A DNA stretch of 64,000 nt, from assembly GCA_965204565.1 (NCBI GenBank), contig CBDBEU010000004.1:124001-188000 (forward strand). Reading direction: 5' to 3'. Source of the DNA: CBDBEU01 sp965204565. Its GTDB lineage: Bacteria > Pseudomonadota > Alphaproteobacteria > Rhizobiales > TMED25. Under the pieces are notes generated by a model. It did no database searches. It had not been told where the DNA came from and saw only the letters and a list, made by a program, of their open reading frames with translations. This document shows positions 22,866 through 32,299 of this stretch, in pieces; within the stretch, counting starts at the first letter, position 1, and every line of letters starts with the position of its first letter. The position numbers and the translations under genes are program-made.

Positions 22866-24194
22866 ATGACCCGATCCAAATGGATTTCAACCGCTGGCCT
22901 TGCGGGCCTCGCCATGGCCCTGCCGACATTTCCGGCATTGGCCCAGGATGCGACCGCACCAAGTGCGATTCCAACCGATTCTGTATATGTTTTCAATACG
23001 CTGCTGTTTTTGATCGGCGGCTTTCTGGTGATGTGGATGGCTGCCGGCTTTGCCATGCTGGAAGCCGGCATGGTGCGCACCAAAAACGTCGCCATGCAGT
23101 GCACCAAGAACATCGCGCTCTACTCGATTGCAGGCCTCGCCTTCTGGGCCATCGGCTATAATCTGATGTATGACGGTGTCGATGGCGGTTATCTGGGGAG
23201 CTTCACCGCAAAGGTCATTCCCTCCCCCGATTCTGACGCCGGTGATTACGCTGCCGCATCTGACTGGTTTTTCCAGATGGTTTTCTGCGCCACTGCTGCA
23301 TCGATCGTGTCGGGCACTCTGGCCGAGCGCATCAAGCTGTGGCCGTTCCTGATATTTGTTGCCATTCTTTGCGGCATCATCTACCCGATCCAGGGTTCAT
23401 GGCAATGGGGTGGCGGTTGGCTGTCTGAGGCCGGATTCTCTGACTTTGCCGGTTCAACCCTGGTGCATTCGGCCGGTGGCTGGGCAGCCCTGACCGGTGC
23501 CATCGTTCTTGGTGCCCGTTCCGGCAAATATGGCTCCGGCGGTTCAATCCACCCGATGCCGGGCTCATCAATGCCGCTGGCGACATTGGGCACCTTCATC
23601 CTCTGGCTTGGCTGGTTCGGCTTCAATGGTGGCTCGCAGTTGGCATTGGGCTCGATTGCGGATGCGTCCTCGGTTTCGCGTATTTTCGTCAACACCAATC
23701 TCGCTGCCGCAGCCGGCGTGGTGGCCGCGATGCTGTTGACCCAGGCAATCTACAAGAAGGTCGATCTGACCATGGCGCTCAACGGCGCACTTGCCGGTCT
23801 GGTCTCGATCACTGCCGAACCATTGACCCCCGACCCGATCTGGGCGATTGGCATCGGTGCCGTCGGCGGCATCATTGTGGTATTCGCCGTACCACTGCTT
23901 GACCGATTGCGCATCGACGACGTGGTCGGCGCAATTCCGGTGCATTTGCTGGCAGGAATCTGGGGTACTCTCGCCGTGCCGCTTACCAATGATGGCACCA
24001 GTTTCCAATCCCAGCTTGTCGGCATCGTCGCAATTGGCGTTTTCGTGTCGGTGGCGAGCGGTATTCTGTGGCTGATACTGAAGTCAACCATCGGTATTCG
24101 CGTCAGCGACGAGCGGGAATTCGAAGGTCTCGACAAGTCCGAACTGGGCATGGAGGCTTATCCCGAATTCGGCCAAGGTACGCAGCGCGTCTGA
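22866..24194 (+). CDS. amtB: Ammonium transporter AmtB
   Basis: AmtB is the trimeric inner-membrane ammonium channel, blocked by GlnK. The protein has a signal peptide (ending near FPALAQD), then about eleven transmembrane segments. Landmarks are GFAMLEAGMVRTKNVAMQCT, the ammonium-transporter signature region DFAGSTLVHSAGGWAALTGA with the first pore histidine, and LLAGIWGTLAVPLTNDG with the second. The start at 22866 has GGGAGAAC upstream. A rho-independent terminator follows at 24221. Confidence 0.93.
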   Translation: MTRSKWISTAGLAGLAMALPTFPALAQDATAPSAIPTDSVYVFNTLLFLIGGFLVMWMAAGFAMLEAGMVRTKNVAMQCTKNIALYSIAGLAFWAIGYNLMYDGVDGGYLGSFTAKVIPSPDSDAGDYAAASDWFFQMVFCATAASIVSGTLAERIKLWPFLIFVAILCGIIYPIQGSWQWGGGWLSEAGFSDFAGSTLVHSAGGWAALTGAIVLGARSGKYGSGGSIHPMPGSSMPLATLGTFILWLGWFGFNGGSQLALGSIADASSVSRIFVNTNLAAAAGVVAAMLLTQAIYKKVDLTMALNGALAGLVSITAEPLTPDPIWAIGIGAVGGIIVVFAVPLLDRLRIDDVVGAIPVHLLAGIWGTLAVPLTNDGTSFQSQLVGIVAIGVFVSVASGILWLILKSTIGIRVSDEREFEGLDKSELGMEAYPEFGQGTQRV

Positions 24195-24220
24195 CTTTGC
24201 CCGGAATACTCCAACCAATT

Positions 24221-24256
24221 GGGGGATGGTCGCCTTGGCCATCCCCCTTTTCTTTT
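24221..24256 (+). terminator. Rho-independent terminator of glnK-amtB
   Basis: GGGGGATGG ... CCATCCCCC (24221-24247) forms a 9-bp stem followed by a T-rich run (TTTTCTTTT). It lies 26 bp after the amtB stop. Confidence 0.8.
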
Positions 24257-24281
24257 GTATTTCGTGAGCTTGGGGTGCTGG

Positions 24282-24297
24282 TTAACCAGCATTTAAC
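24282..24297 (+). promoter_or_regulatory. Perfect CtrA-type box upstream of aminotransferase-ftsK
   Basis: TTAACCAGCATTTAAC matches TTAA-N7-TTAAC exactly. It is 58 bp before the aminotransferase ATG at 24355 and lies at the head of the aminotransferase-ftsK-lolA run. CtrA is activated through ChpT, which is encoded at 58405. Confidence 0.6.
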
Positions 24298-24354
24298 CTC
24301 TCCGGCGATAGCTTTTCGCATGAGGCGCCCCATGTGCGAAACCATCAATCCACC

Positions 24355-25563
24355 ATGTCCGATCAGCTGACGCCGGCAAGCCTCGCCATCGGCTTGCCGC
24401 GATCGCCATTTGAGCGCCTTCGCGAACTTATCGACACAACACCGCCCGGTGCTGAACCGATCGATTTGTCAATCGGCGCGCCGCGACATCCATTTCCTGA
24501 GATCGTCTCAGAAACGCTGGCCAAAGAGAGCCAGGGATTCGGGCACTATCCGTCAGCCCACGCCGACAATGATTTCGGCGCCGCCGCATCTGACTGGCTG
24601 GCGAGGCGCTTTGGATTAACGCCTGTTCCTGATCCAAAGACCCAAATATTGCCCATTGCCGGTTCGCGCGAGGGCCTGTTCACCATTGCCTTCATCGCTA
24701 CCGCCCGTGCGCGTGACCGTGGGCGCACCGCACCCGCCATCGCGCTGCCCAATCCGTTTTACCCGGTCTATGCCGCGGCGGCACTGGCAGCCGGCGCTGA
24801 ACCGATTGCATTGCCAGCCACCGCTGCAACCGGCGAGTTACCGGATTTTTCCTCCTTGCCAGGCGAATTGCTTGATCGCCTGGCCGCCGTTTACATCTGC
24901 TCGCCGGCAAATCCGCAAGGTGCGATTGCCGGGCTTTCCTATTTGCAAGAACTCTGCGCTCTAGCCGTATGCCACGACTTCCTGGTGATCTCGGACGAAT
25001 GCTATTCCGAGCTCTATCGCAGCACTCCCCCGCCCAGCATCCTCAATGCCTCGCAAGGCAGTGAATTCACCAATGTCCTGGCTTTCAATTCGCTTTCAAA
25101 GCGGTCCAATGTACCTGGCTTGCGCGCCGGTCTGGTCACAGGCGATCCGGCTCTGATCAAAAGTTTTTTCCGCTTTCGCAATGTCGTCGCCGCAACCGTT
25201 CCGCTGCCGGTCATGGCTGTAGCCGCCGCCCTGTGGCGCGACGAGGAACATGTTCAAACCAACCGCGCCCTATACAACGTCAAATTCGAGCGCGCCGGGG
25301 AGATCCTCGGAAATCGTTTCGGCCACACCACACCGCCCGGCGGATTCTTTCTGTGGCTGGATGTCTCAGAGTATGGCGGCAGCGAAACCGCCGCCCGGCG
25401 CCTGTGGAGCGAAGCCGGTATCAAAGTTGTACCGGGCGCTTACCTCGCTGCCGATCAACCGGACGGTTTTAACTCCGGCGCCGCACATCTGCGGGTGGCG
25501 CTGGTTGGCGAACTTGATGAAGTCGAACACGCGCTCACACAGCTTGTCGGAATTTTCAACTAG
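24355..25563 (+). CDS. Class I/II PLP-dependent aminotransferase
   Basis: This 402-residue fold-type I aminotransferase resembles the DapC/LL-diaminopimelate-type group. It shows the N-terminal motif SPFERLRELIDTTPPGAEPI, PLP-ring contact region VYICSPANPQGAIAG, DEC in FLVISDECYSELY, and the Schiff-base lysine in FNSLSKRSNVPGLRAG. The C-terminal HLRVALVGELDEV is typical. I use the ATG at 24355, close to the family N-terminus. Relatives keep the order amtB-aminotransferase-ftsK. Exact substrate is not determinable. Confidence 0.82.
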   Translation: MSDQLTPASLAIGLPRSPFERLRELIDTTPPGAEPIDLSIGAPRHPFPEIVSETLAKESQGFGHYPSAHADNDFGAAASDWLARRFGLTPVPDPKTQILPIAGSREGLFTIAFIATARARDRGRTAPAIALPNPFYPVYAAAALAAGAEPIALPATAATGELPDFSSLPGELLDRLAAVYICSPANPQGAIAGLSYLQELCALAVCHDFLVISDECYSELYRSTPPPSILNASQGSEFTNVLAFNSLSKRSNVPGLRAGLVTGDPALIKSFFRFRNVVAATVPLPVMAVAAALWRDEEHVQTNRALYNVKFERAGEILGNRFGHTTPPGGFFLWLDVSEYGGSETAARRLWSEAGIKVVPGAYLAADQPDGFNSGAAHLRVALVGELDEVEHALTQLVGIFN

Positions 25564-25584
25564 GGCCCCGCTCAGGTAAGTCTC

Positions 25585-28302
25585 ATGCGATTGCGAACGC
25601 TCAATCTCTACGAAGCCATTTTTCCGCATCAACTCCGGCACACTCTATGGCAGTCCGGTATGAGTGTGGCCGGCATACTAATGATGGCCTTGGCCTCAGC
25701 ACTTGGCACAGCACTGATGAGCTGGTCAGCAGCCGACCCCAGCCTGAGCCACGCAACCGAGGCGCTGCCAACCAACTGGCTGGGAGCACCAGGTGCCATT
25801 ATCGCCGATCTGATGGTCCAGTTCTTCGGCATTTCATCCATTGCACCGGTCATGATGATCGCAGGATGGGGTTGGCGCCTAACATCCGGCCGCAGGCTTA
25901 CCCGCCCACTTATACGCCTGAGTCTCACAATCGTCGCCATGGTGGTCCTGGCTGGTTATCTGTCGAGCCTCGAAACCCCTGAACACTGGCAGCTTCTGGT
26001 TGGAATGGGCGGTGTACTCGGCGATGCCGCTAAAAGCTGGATCAACCTGCCGCCGGGATTTGTTGCCGGCGCATTTGGCAGTAGTGCCGAAGTTGCCGTT
26101 GCAGCCATTCTGGCACTATTGGCGCTGTTCTGCCTCGCATATGCAAGTGACATCTCGCTGCCGCGTGGTAGAGGGAAAGGGGCCGGATCGCCTGACAAAA
26201 CGGGCGATGAGGACAGGTCTGGGCAGGAAATCGGCCTCGCGCGCTTCCTTTTCATGGCCGTGGTAATCCTGATCCGCATCTTTGACTGGTTGCTTCGCCG
26301 GGTATTTCGCCTTCTGGTCGAACTGCGCAGTCTGCTGCGGCGCCTGACCGGCTCCAACGGCATCGACGGCATCGACCCCAAGGATCGGCTGCACCTCGCC
26401 ATGGAGCGCGCCGGTCGCGACGATTTGACCTGGAGCAGCACCTCCGATGTTTACGCCGCAAATCAGCTTCGCCGACCAGCCGCGGACATCGACCAAACAA
26501 ATGGTGAGGCAGAGCATACTCAGGAGCATTTTGGGGGCGGGCTTGTGGGCAGGGCCCGTGCATTCATTCGCGAGCTCTGGGACGACAGCGCCTCTGCCGA
26601 TCCATTGGAAGCCCTGCCCCGTTCCGAGCCTCAGCTTGAACCAGCTATGTCGCCCCCCAACGATGGCGATGAATTCTCCTCGGACGTCGTCGACACAGCG
26701 CCCGAATCGGTAGAGCGCAAGCCGCGTGCGCGCAAGCGCGCTTCCGCCGCAGCCATTCCGGACGAGCCCACAGCCTACCCGTTACCGCCTCTGACGCTTC
26801 TCAATGAAGCGCCGCCGGCCCGGCGGGAGGACACACTGACCCGGGAGATGCTGGTGGAAAACGCGCACCTGCTTGAAGGCGTGCTTGATGATTTCGGTAT
26901 CCGTGGACAGATCATCGACGTTCGCCCGGGACCTGTTGTCACGCTTTACGAGCTTGAACCTGCACCGGGTCTGAAATCCTCTCGTGTCATCGGCCTTGCC
27001 GACGACATCGCCCGCTCGATGAGCGCAATATCGGCACGCGTTGCGGTGGTGCCCTGCCGCAACGCCATTGGCATCGAACTTCCCAACGACCGGCGCCTCA
27101 CCGTCTACCTTCACGAAGTGTTCGCGTCCAAGCACTTCTCCAGTGACAAGCACACACTGGCTCTGACGCTGGGAAAGAACATTGGCGGCGAACCAATCAT
27201 CGTCGATCTTGCCCGTATGCCGCATCTTCTGATTGCGGGAACCACCGGATCCGGCAAATCGGTAGGCATCAATGCCATGATCCTGTCGCTCCTCTATCGC
27301 ATGACGCCTGAGGAGTGCCGCATGATCATGATCGACCCGAAAATGCTGGAGTTGTCGGTTTATGATGGCATCCCCCACCTTCTCACTCCCGTCGTTACCG
27401 ACCCCAACAAGGCGATCGTTGCGCTCAAATGGGCGGTGCGTGAGATGGAGGCACGCTACAAAAACATGTCCAAGGTCGGTGTGCGCAATATTGACGGTTT
27501 CAACAAACGTGCCCGCGAAGCCGCTGCCAAGGGTGAAACGCTGACCCGCACAGTGCAGACCGGTTTTGATCGCGAGACCGGCGAGGCAATCTACGAGACC
27601 GAAGAGATCACTCTCGAGCCGATGCCCTACATCGTCGTGGTCGTCGATGAGATGGCTGATCTGATGATGGTCGCGGGCAAGGACATTGAAGGTGCGATTC
27701 AACGCCTCGCTCAAATGGCACGGGCTGCCGGCATCCATATCGTCATGGCCACCCAGCGCCCGTCGGTTGATGTTATCACCGGTACCATCAAGGCTAATTT
27801 CCCAACCAGGATAAGTTTTCAGGTGACCTCGAAGATCGACAGCCGCACGATCCTGGGAGAGCAGGGTGCGGAACAGTTGCTGGGTCAGGGCGACATGCTG
27901 TTCATGGCAGGCGGTGGGCGCATATCGCGCGTTCACGGCGCGTTTGTCACCGACGAGGAAGTCGAGACTGTTGTCCAGTTTCTCAAACGCCAAGGGGTTC
28001 CGGAATATCTCGACGCCGTTACCGCCGACAACGAAAACGGCGGAGGCCCGGGCGGCGATTTCATGTCCGGTTTTGATGCGGGAGAGGTTTCACAAGCCGA
28101 TCAACTCTATGACCAGGCGGTCGCAATTGTTGCACGCGACCGAAAGGCATCGACCAGCTATATTCAACGCCGGCTCTCGATCGGGTACAACCGTGCGGCC
28201 ACTCTCATTGAGAGGATGGAAAATGAGGGGGTCGTCGGACCGGCCAATCATGCCGGCAAGCGGGAAATTCTGGCTCCGGAACCAGGCTTCGGCGATGATT
28301 AG
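25585..28302 (+). CDS. ftsK: DNA translocase FtsK
   Basis: FtsK anchors at the division septum and pumps chromosome ends for dimer resolution. The 905-residue protein has an N-terminal membrane domain with four to five segments (MSVAGILMMALASALGTALM; VAVAAILALLALFCLAYASD), a short acidic linker, the RecA-like motor (Walker A GTTGSGKSVG; Walker B YIVVVVDEMADLMM; ATQRPSVDVITGTIKANFPT) and the C-terminal gamma winged helix (KASTSYIQRRLSIGYNRAAT). It is intact. It follows the aminotransferase by 21 bp and likely shares the CtrA-box promoter. Confidence 0.94.
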   Translation: MRLRTLNLYEAIFPHQLRHTLWQSGMSVAGILMMALASALGTALMSWSAADPSLSHATEALPTNWLGAPGAIIADLMVQFFGISSIAPVMMIAGWGWRLTSGRRLTRPLIRLSLTIVAMVVLAGYLSSLETPEHWQLLVGMGGVLGDAAKSWINLPPGFVAGAFGSSAEVAVAAILALLALFCLAYASDISLPRGRGKGAGSPDKTGDEDRSGQEIGLARFLFMAVVILIRIFDWLLRRVFRLLVELRSLLRRLTGSNGIDGIDPKDRLHLAMERAGRDDLTWSSTSDVYAANQLRRPAADIDQTNGEAEHTQEHFGGGLVGRARAFIRELWDDSASADPLEALPRSEPQLEPAMSPPNDGDEFSSDVVDTAPESVERKPRARKRASAAAIPDEPTAYPLPPLTLLNEAPPARREDTLTREMLVENAHLLEGVLDDFGIRGQIIDVRPGPVVTLYELEPAPGLKSSRVIGLADDIARSMSAISARVAVVPCRNAIGIELPNDRRLTVYLHEVFASKHFSSDKHTLALTLGKNIGGEPIIVDLARMPHLLIAGTTGSGKSVGINAMILSLLYRMTPEECRMIMIDPKMLELSVYDGIPHLLTPVVTDPNKAIVALKWAVREMEARYKNMSKVGVRNIDGFNKRAREAAAKGETLTRTVQTGFDRETGEAIYETEEITLEPMPYIVVVVDEMADLMMVAGKDIEGAIQRLAQMARAAGIHIVMATQRPSVDVITGTIKANFPTRISFQVTSKIDSRTILGEQGAEQLLGQGDMLFMAGGGRISRVHGAFVTDEEVETVVQFLKRQGVPEYLDAVTADNENGGGPGGDFMSGFDAGEVSQADQLYDQAVAIVARDRKASTSYIQRRLSIGYNRAATLIERMENEGVVGPANHAGKREILAPEPGFGDD

Positions 28303-28364
28303 AAAAGTGGCATCAAATCAATCGGTGATTCGTGAAATTGCCACAAACGGGATATAGCTCACGC

Positions 28365-29051
28365 ATGATGGCGTTAGTGACGTGGAAGACTGCGGCAAAA
28401 TTGCTGCGCGTGATCGCTCTAGCCGTGCTCCTTGTGACGGGGTTGGCTCAACGTCCGTCCATGGCTCAATCCGAGACCGATATCTTTTTGGGTCCCGCTC
28501 AGGTTGATGCAGTCCAGATCGTCAATTCCTATCTGAACAGCTTCGTCCATCTTGAGGGTGACTTCACTCAGATTGCTCCAGATGGTCAGGTCTCGGAAGG
28601 ACGGTTTTTCATTCGCCGTCCCGGCCGCGCCCGTTTCGACTACGCCGAACCCAATCGCCTGCTGGTAATTGCCGATGGTTTCTGGATTGGCATTGTTGAC
28701 CGCAAGTTGAGAACTACCGACCGTTACCCAATCGGCTCGACCCCGTATTGGGCGCTGCTCAAGGACGAGGTCGACCTGAGTACTGATTCGCGCATTCTCG
28801 CGGTCGAGCGTGATTCCGGCCTGATTCTGGTCTCGATCGATGATCCGACCGGACAAGCGGCAGGAAGCCTGACACTGATATTCGAGGAAGTGGGTACGCC
28901 GAGCGATCACATTGGCGACAGCGCGCTGCGCCTGTCGCAATGGCTTGTCACCGACGTCCAAGGATTGACCACATCGGTCGTGGTCACCAATCTGGTCGAG
29001 GGTCGGCGGACAACAAACAACATGTTCACGCTGCACCAATATGAGCGTTAG
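28365..29051 (+). CDS. lolA: Outer-membrane lipoprotein carrier LolA
   Basis: LolA-type periplasmic chaperones carry lipoproteins to the outer membrane. The start at 28365 gives a signal peptide (VIALAVLLVTGLAQRPSMAQ), followed by the LolA fold: IVNSYLNSFVHLEGDFTQIA, GRFFIRRPGRARFDYAEPNR, LLVIADGFWIGIVDRKLRTT, and GSLTLIFEEV. About 228 residues, normal for alphaproteobacteria. The ftsK-lolA neighbourhood is conserved. Confidence 0.85.
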   Translation: MMALVTWKTAAKLLRVIALAVLLVTGLAQRPSMAQSETDIFLGPAQVDAVQIVNSYLNSFVHLEGDFTQIAPDGQVSEGRFFIRRPGRARFDYAEPNRLLVIADGFWIGIVDRKLRTTDRYPIGSTPYWALLKDEVDLSTDSRILAVERDSGLILVSIDDPTGQAAGSLTLIFEEVGTPSDHIGDSALRLSQWLVTDVQGLTTSVVVTNLVEGRRTTNNMFTLHQYER

Positions 29052-29130
29052 ACCGGGCCCCGCTCGCGGACCTTCCCGCGTGTGTTGGTAAGGCACCGGC
29101 CGCCGGCAATAGCGCTGGTCAGCGGATTGA

Positions 29131-30489
29131 TGTGAACGAAAGCGACCCTCGACCCAAGTCCCTTCGCCAACTGGTTGAACGAGCTATCGGGTGACCTAAG
29201 TTGAAGCAATCGCGCCCGACATGTCGGGAGTTGCGCGCGGCAAAATATTGCCGACTCAGCGCTTTCTGGATGGGCTTGAACACGGCACATCGCGTGTGCC
29301 AGAAACGATTTTCGCCCAAACCGTGACCGGCGACTTCGTTTCGAGCCGCGTACTTGATCCGATCGAGCCTGATGTCTCGCTGATTCCTGATCTATCAACA
29401 CTGCGCATTGTTCCCCTGGTATGAGGAACCAACGGCGCAGGTCATCTGCAACGCCAGGACTGTCGAGGGCACACTTTTCGAAGTGGCGCCACGTGCGGTT
29501 TTGGTCCGCATTCTGGAACAGTACAACGCCAGGGGATGGCGACCCGTGGCCGCGCCTGAAATCGAATTCTACCGTGCCAAACCCAGGGTCGACCCCGACT
29601 ATCCGCTCGAAGCTCCAATTGGCGCCAGCGGCCGACCCGAAACCGGACGGCAGTCCTGCGGTTAATGAATTCGATCCACTATTTGAGGATGCCTACGACT
29701 ACGCAGAAGCCCAGGGGCTTGCCGTCGACACGCTGACCCATGAATCCGGTCTTGTGCCCAGGTCGAAATAAACTTTCGCCATGGCGATGCGCTGGAGCTT
29801 GCCGATCGGTTGTTTTACTTCAAGCGCACCGTGCGACAGGCGGCTCTGCGCCACAATATTCATGCCGCCTTCATGGCCAAGCCGCATGAAGCAGAGCCCG
29901 GCAGCTCAATGCATATCCATCAAAGCGTTGTTGCGACTGATGGCGGGGCGAATCTGTTTGCTGACGATTCCGGCGCCGATTCTGATCTTTTCCTCTCCCA
30001 TATCGGTGGTTTGCAGCGCCATCTCAGCGCGTCCATGCCTCTGATCGCGCCCAACGACAATTCCTACCGCCGCATTCAGGATGCCGACTCCTCGCCGGCA
30101 AACACTCATTGGGGTCGTGGAAACCTTACCGCGGGCTTCCGTGTGCCTGATTCCGACAGGAATTCACGGCGCATCGAAAACCGCGTTCCGGGCGCAGACT
30201 GCAACCCCTATCTCGCATCGCCGCCTCGCTGGCTTGTGGATTTTTGGGCATGATCGATGAAACCGAAGCCCGCGATGCAATCCACGGCAGCGCCTATGCG
30301 GTACGTGGATATGTGCTTCCGCGCCATCTGCTTGATGCTCTTGACCGGTTTCGCCGGGCGGATATTTTGCGCGAATTCCTAGGCAATGATTTTTCGGCTG
30401 TGTATCTTGAGGCCAAGAATTCCGAATATGAGGCCTATAACAAATTAATCAGCGCCTGGGAACGTGAACAACTGCTCTTCAATGTCTAA
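29131..30489 (+). pseudogene. Glutamine-synthetase-family gene (PuuA-like), multiple frameshifts
   Basis: Pieces in three frames reconstruct most of a glutamine synthetase family enzyme of the gamma-glutamylpolyamine type. The order is VEAIAPDMSGVARGKILPTQ, LSTLRIVPWYEEPTAQVICN-like, APEIEFYRAKP (metal-binding Glu), NEFDPLFEDAYDYAEAQGLA, QVEINFRHGDALELADRLFY, PGSSMHIHQSV, then RRIENRVPGADCNPYLA and MIDETEARDAIHGSAYAVRG to the end. Shifts are visible near 29165, 29195, 29420, 29650, 29760 and 30220. All catalytic blocks are recognisable, so decay is recent. It is not the housekeeping glnA. Confidence 0.8.
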
Positions 30490-30570
30490 CATGTACGGAT
30501 TTCGGCGCGGAAGCGGTGTTCACTTATCGGCGATCATCAACCATATGGTAACGGTTTACGCGTTTGGCTC

Positions 30571-30599
30571 TTGAATTTGGGACACTGAAAGCATATTAT
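30571..30599 (+). promoter_or_regulatory. Strong sigma-70-type promoter before candidate small RNA
   Basis: TTGAAT (30571-30576), a 17-bp spacer and TATTAT (30594-30599) form a near-consensus housekeeping promoter, unusual for this GC-rich genome. Predicted start is near 30606. No protein gene follows before the terminator at 30710. Confidence 0.55.
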
Positions 30600-30606
30600 T
30601 CGAGTT

Positions 30607-30744
30607 GGCTGGGAACACCTGCAATTAGTAGTGCCCCCCGAGTGACTGATTGCACTCAGCTGCGATGTGCCGGAGTCCCCTCCCGGCACTCACTGCGCAC
30701 GAAGCGCGAGAGCACCTGGTTCCCCCGACCAGGTGCTCTTTTTT
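30607..30744 (+). ncRNA. Candidate structured small RNA, ~140 nt
   Basis: Between a near-consensus promoter and a strong terminator lie about 100 bases without convincing coding potential but with several hairpins: GAGTG/CACTC around 30640-30657, GTGCCGG/CCGGCAC around 30667-30690, and GCGC/GCGC around 30695-30707. Size and isolated position between two genes would suit a 6S-like or other housekeeping RNA. I could not match it to SRP RNA, tmRNA or RNase P, so identity is open. A 73-codon plus-strand frame crosses it but has no ribosome binding site and runs through the terminator. Confidence 0.45.
30710..30744 (+). terminator. Strong rho-independent terminator
   Basis: GAGCACCTGGT (30710-30720), a 7-base loop and ACCAGGTGCTC (30728-30738) form a perfect 11-bp stem followed by six T. 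It terminates plus-strand transcription of the candidate small RNA. Confidence 0.85.
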
Positions 30745-30821
30745 GTGTACTCCGAATTCAATCTGAAAGTGCACGCCAGGTTTGAAACTCAGCGGCACTT
30801 CACCGGACGATGATGGGTCGC

Positions 30822-31349
30822 TCAATGCCTGAAATCAGCATCTGCGCGATACATGAAGTATCGGTCCTTGGGAACACCAACCGGTAGTTCGATTCTGGTC
30901 AGTTTCGCCGCCACAATCGGTTTGTCAGTCAGCACCAGACCTTTCCGCGCCAAAAGTTTGGGAAATGTTTCCGCAATGAAGCTTTCGGGCGAGGTGGGAT
31001 AATGTGCGGCCGCAGTGCCGGGGTCTGCATGAATGAGCGCCACGCGCCCGGCGAAATCAGGCACCATCGCTGGTAGAGTGTGTTCAAGATCTCCCAGGAT
31101 CAAATGCTTCTTGTCGGTAATGCAATCGGGATGAGCATTCAGCTGGCGCTCGAACACAAAAATTTCACGGTCACGCGCATGTTCGCGCAGATGATCATAA
31201 GTACGGCCATTGCCAAAACCGAACTCGAGCACCGGTCCTGGCATGCTGTCGATCGTTGCCATTGCCGCATCAAGACAAGTGACTTGCGCCTTCAGGCGTC
31301 GGACCATGCTTTCAAGGCGAGATATCGCAGTACCTGGATCAAACAACAA
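30822..31349 (-). CDS. Class I SAM-dependent methyltransferase
   Basis: The 175-residue protein has a Rossmann-type SAM motif, GPVLEFGFGNGRTYDHLRE, followed by EIFVFERQLNAHPDCI and LILGDLEHTLPAM, as in small class I methyltransferases of Rhizobiales. The only upstream start in frame is TTG at 31349; an ATG nearby is in another frame, so the N-terminus is uncertain and may have been shortened. Substrate unknown. It is divergent from xth. Confidence 0.65.
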   Translation of the reverse strand: MLFDPGTAISRLESMVRRLKAQVTCLDAAMATIDSMPGPVLEFGFGNGRTYDHLREHARDREIFVFERQLNAHPDCITDKKHLILGDLEHTLPAMVPDFAGRVALIHADPGTAAAHYPTSPESFIAETFPKLLARKGLVLTDKPIVAAKLTRIELPVGVPKDRYFMYRADADFRH

Positions 31350-31453
31350 CGGGCCATGTTGCAGAACTCCGACTTTCCGGGCAAGGCGTTGAAACCGATC
31401 GGTAATCGTGAGTATGTCGCACCATCGACTTCAACCGTAGGGAGATTACCGAC

Positions 31454-32299
31454 GTGACCCGTCCGGCCAAGCTGACAATTGCAACTTGGAACATCAACTC
31501 CGTGCGCCTGCGCATAGACCTGGTGGAGCGGTTTTTGGATGAATTTGCTCCGGACATTCTGTGTCTTCAGGAAACCAAATGTCCCGATGAGAAGTTTCCG
31601 CATAAGGCCTTTGAGGGATTCGGGTATGGCCACATCGCTACCCATGGTCAACGCGGTTATCACGGTGTTGCCACTGTGTCGCGGATCCCGCTCGAATCGG
31701 TTGAGTGCCGAAATTTCTGCGGCAAGAATGACGCCCGCCATGTCGCGACAAAATTCTCTATTGACGCTGGTACCGCCATCACTGTGCACAATTTTTATGT
31801 CCCGGCCGGCGGCGATGAGCCCGACCCGGAGGTCAATGAGAGGTTTGCGCACAAACTCCAGTTCATTGACGAACTGGCCGCCTGGTTTTCCAATCAACCA
31901 ACTGGACAGAACCCGTCTCAGGTGCTTGTAGGGGATCTCAATATCGCGCCTTTGGAGAATGACGTCTGGTCGCACCGTCAACTTCTCAGAGTGGTATCGC
32001 ACACGCCGGTCGAAATCGACCGATTGCAGGGTTTGCAAAGTGCCGGCAAATGGATCGACGTAATGCGAGAACACGTTCCAGAGGATGAAAAGCTATTTAC
32101 CTGGTGGAGCTACCGCGCACGTAACTGGCGAGAATCCAATCGCGGACGCCGACTTGATCATGTCTGGGTATCGCCTGATCTGCAGTCCTGTTCAACGGGA
32201 ATCAACGTTGTTGACGCTGCGCGCGATTGGGAGCGCCCTTCCGACCACGCGCCCGTTTTGGCCCATTTCGATCTGGACCGGATTTCTGCGGTTCCGTGA
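31454..32299 (+). CDS. xth: Exodeoxyribonuclease III / AP endonuclease
   Basis: Xth removes abasic sites in base excision repair. The 281-residue protein has the metallo-endonuclease motifs TIATWNINSVRLRI, LCLQETKCPDEKFP (metal Glu), YVPAGGDEPD-type loop, VLVGDLNIAPLENDVWSH and the catalytic histidine in RPSDHAPVLAHF. Start is GTG at 31454. Its 3' end overlaps convergently with the cyclic-nucleotide-binding gene by about 98 bp. Confidence 0.9.
   Translation: MTRPAKLTIATWNINSVRLRIDLVERFLDEFAPDILCLQETKCPDEKFPHKAFEGFGYGHIATHGQRGYHGVATVSRIPLESVECRNFCGKNDARHVATKFSIDAGTAITVHNFYVPAGGDEPDPEVNERFAHKLQFIDELAAWFSNQPTGQNPSQVLVGDLNIAPLENDVWSHRQLLRVVSHTPVEIDRLQGLQSAGKWIDVMREHVPEDEKLFTWWSYRARNWRESNRGRRLDHVWVSPDLQSCSTGINVVDAARDWERPSDHAPVLAHFDLDRISAVP

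Noticed and set aside
30564..30785. 73-codon plus-strand frame over the candidate small RNA
   Set aside because: It starts before the predicted transcription start, has no ribosome binding site, and runs through a strong terminator hairpin.
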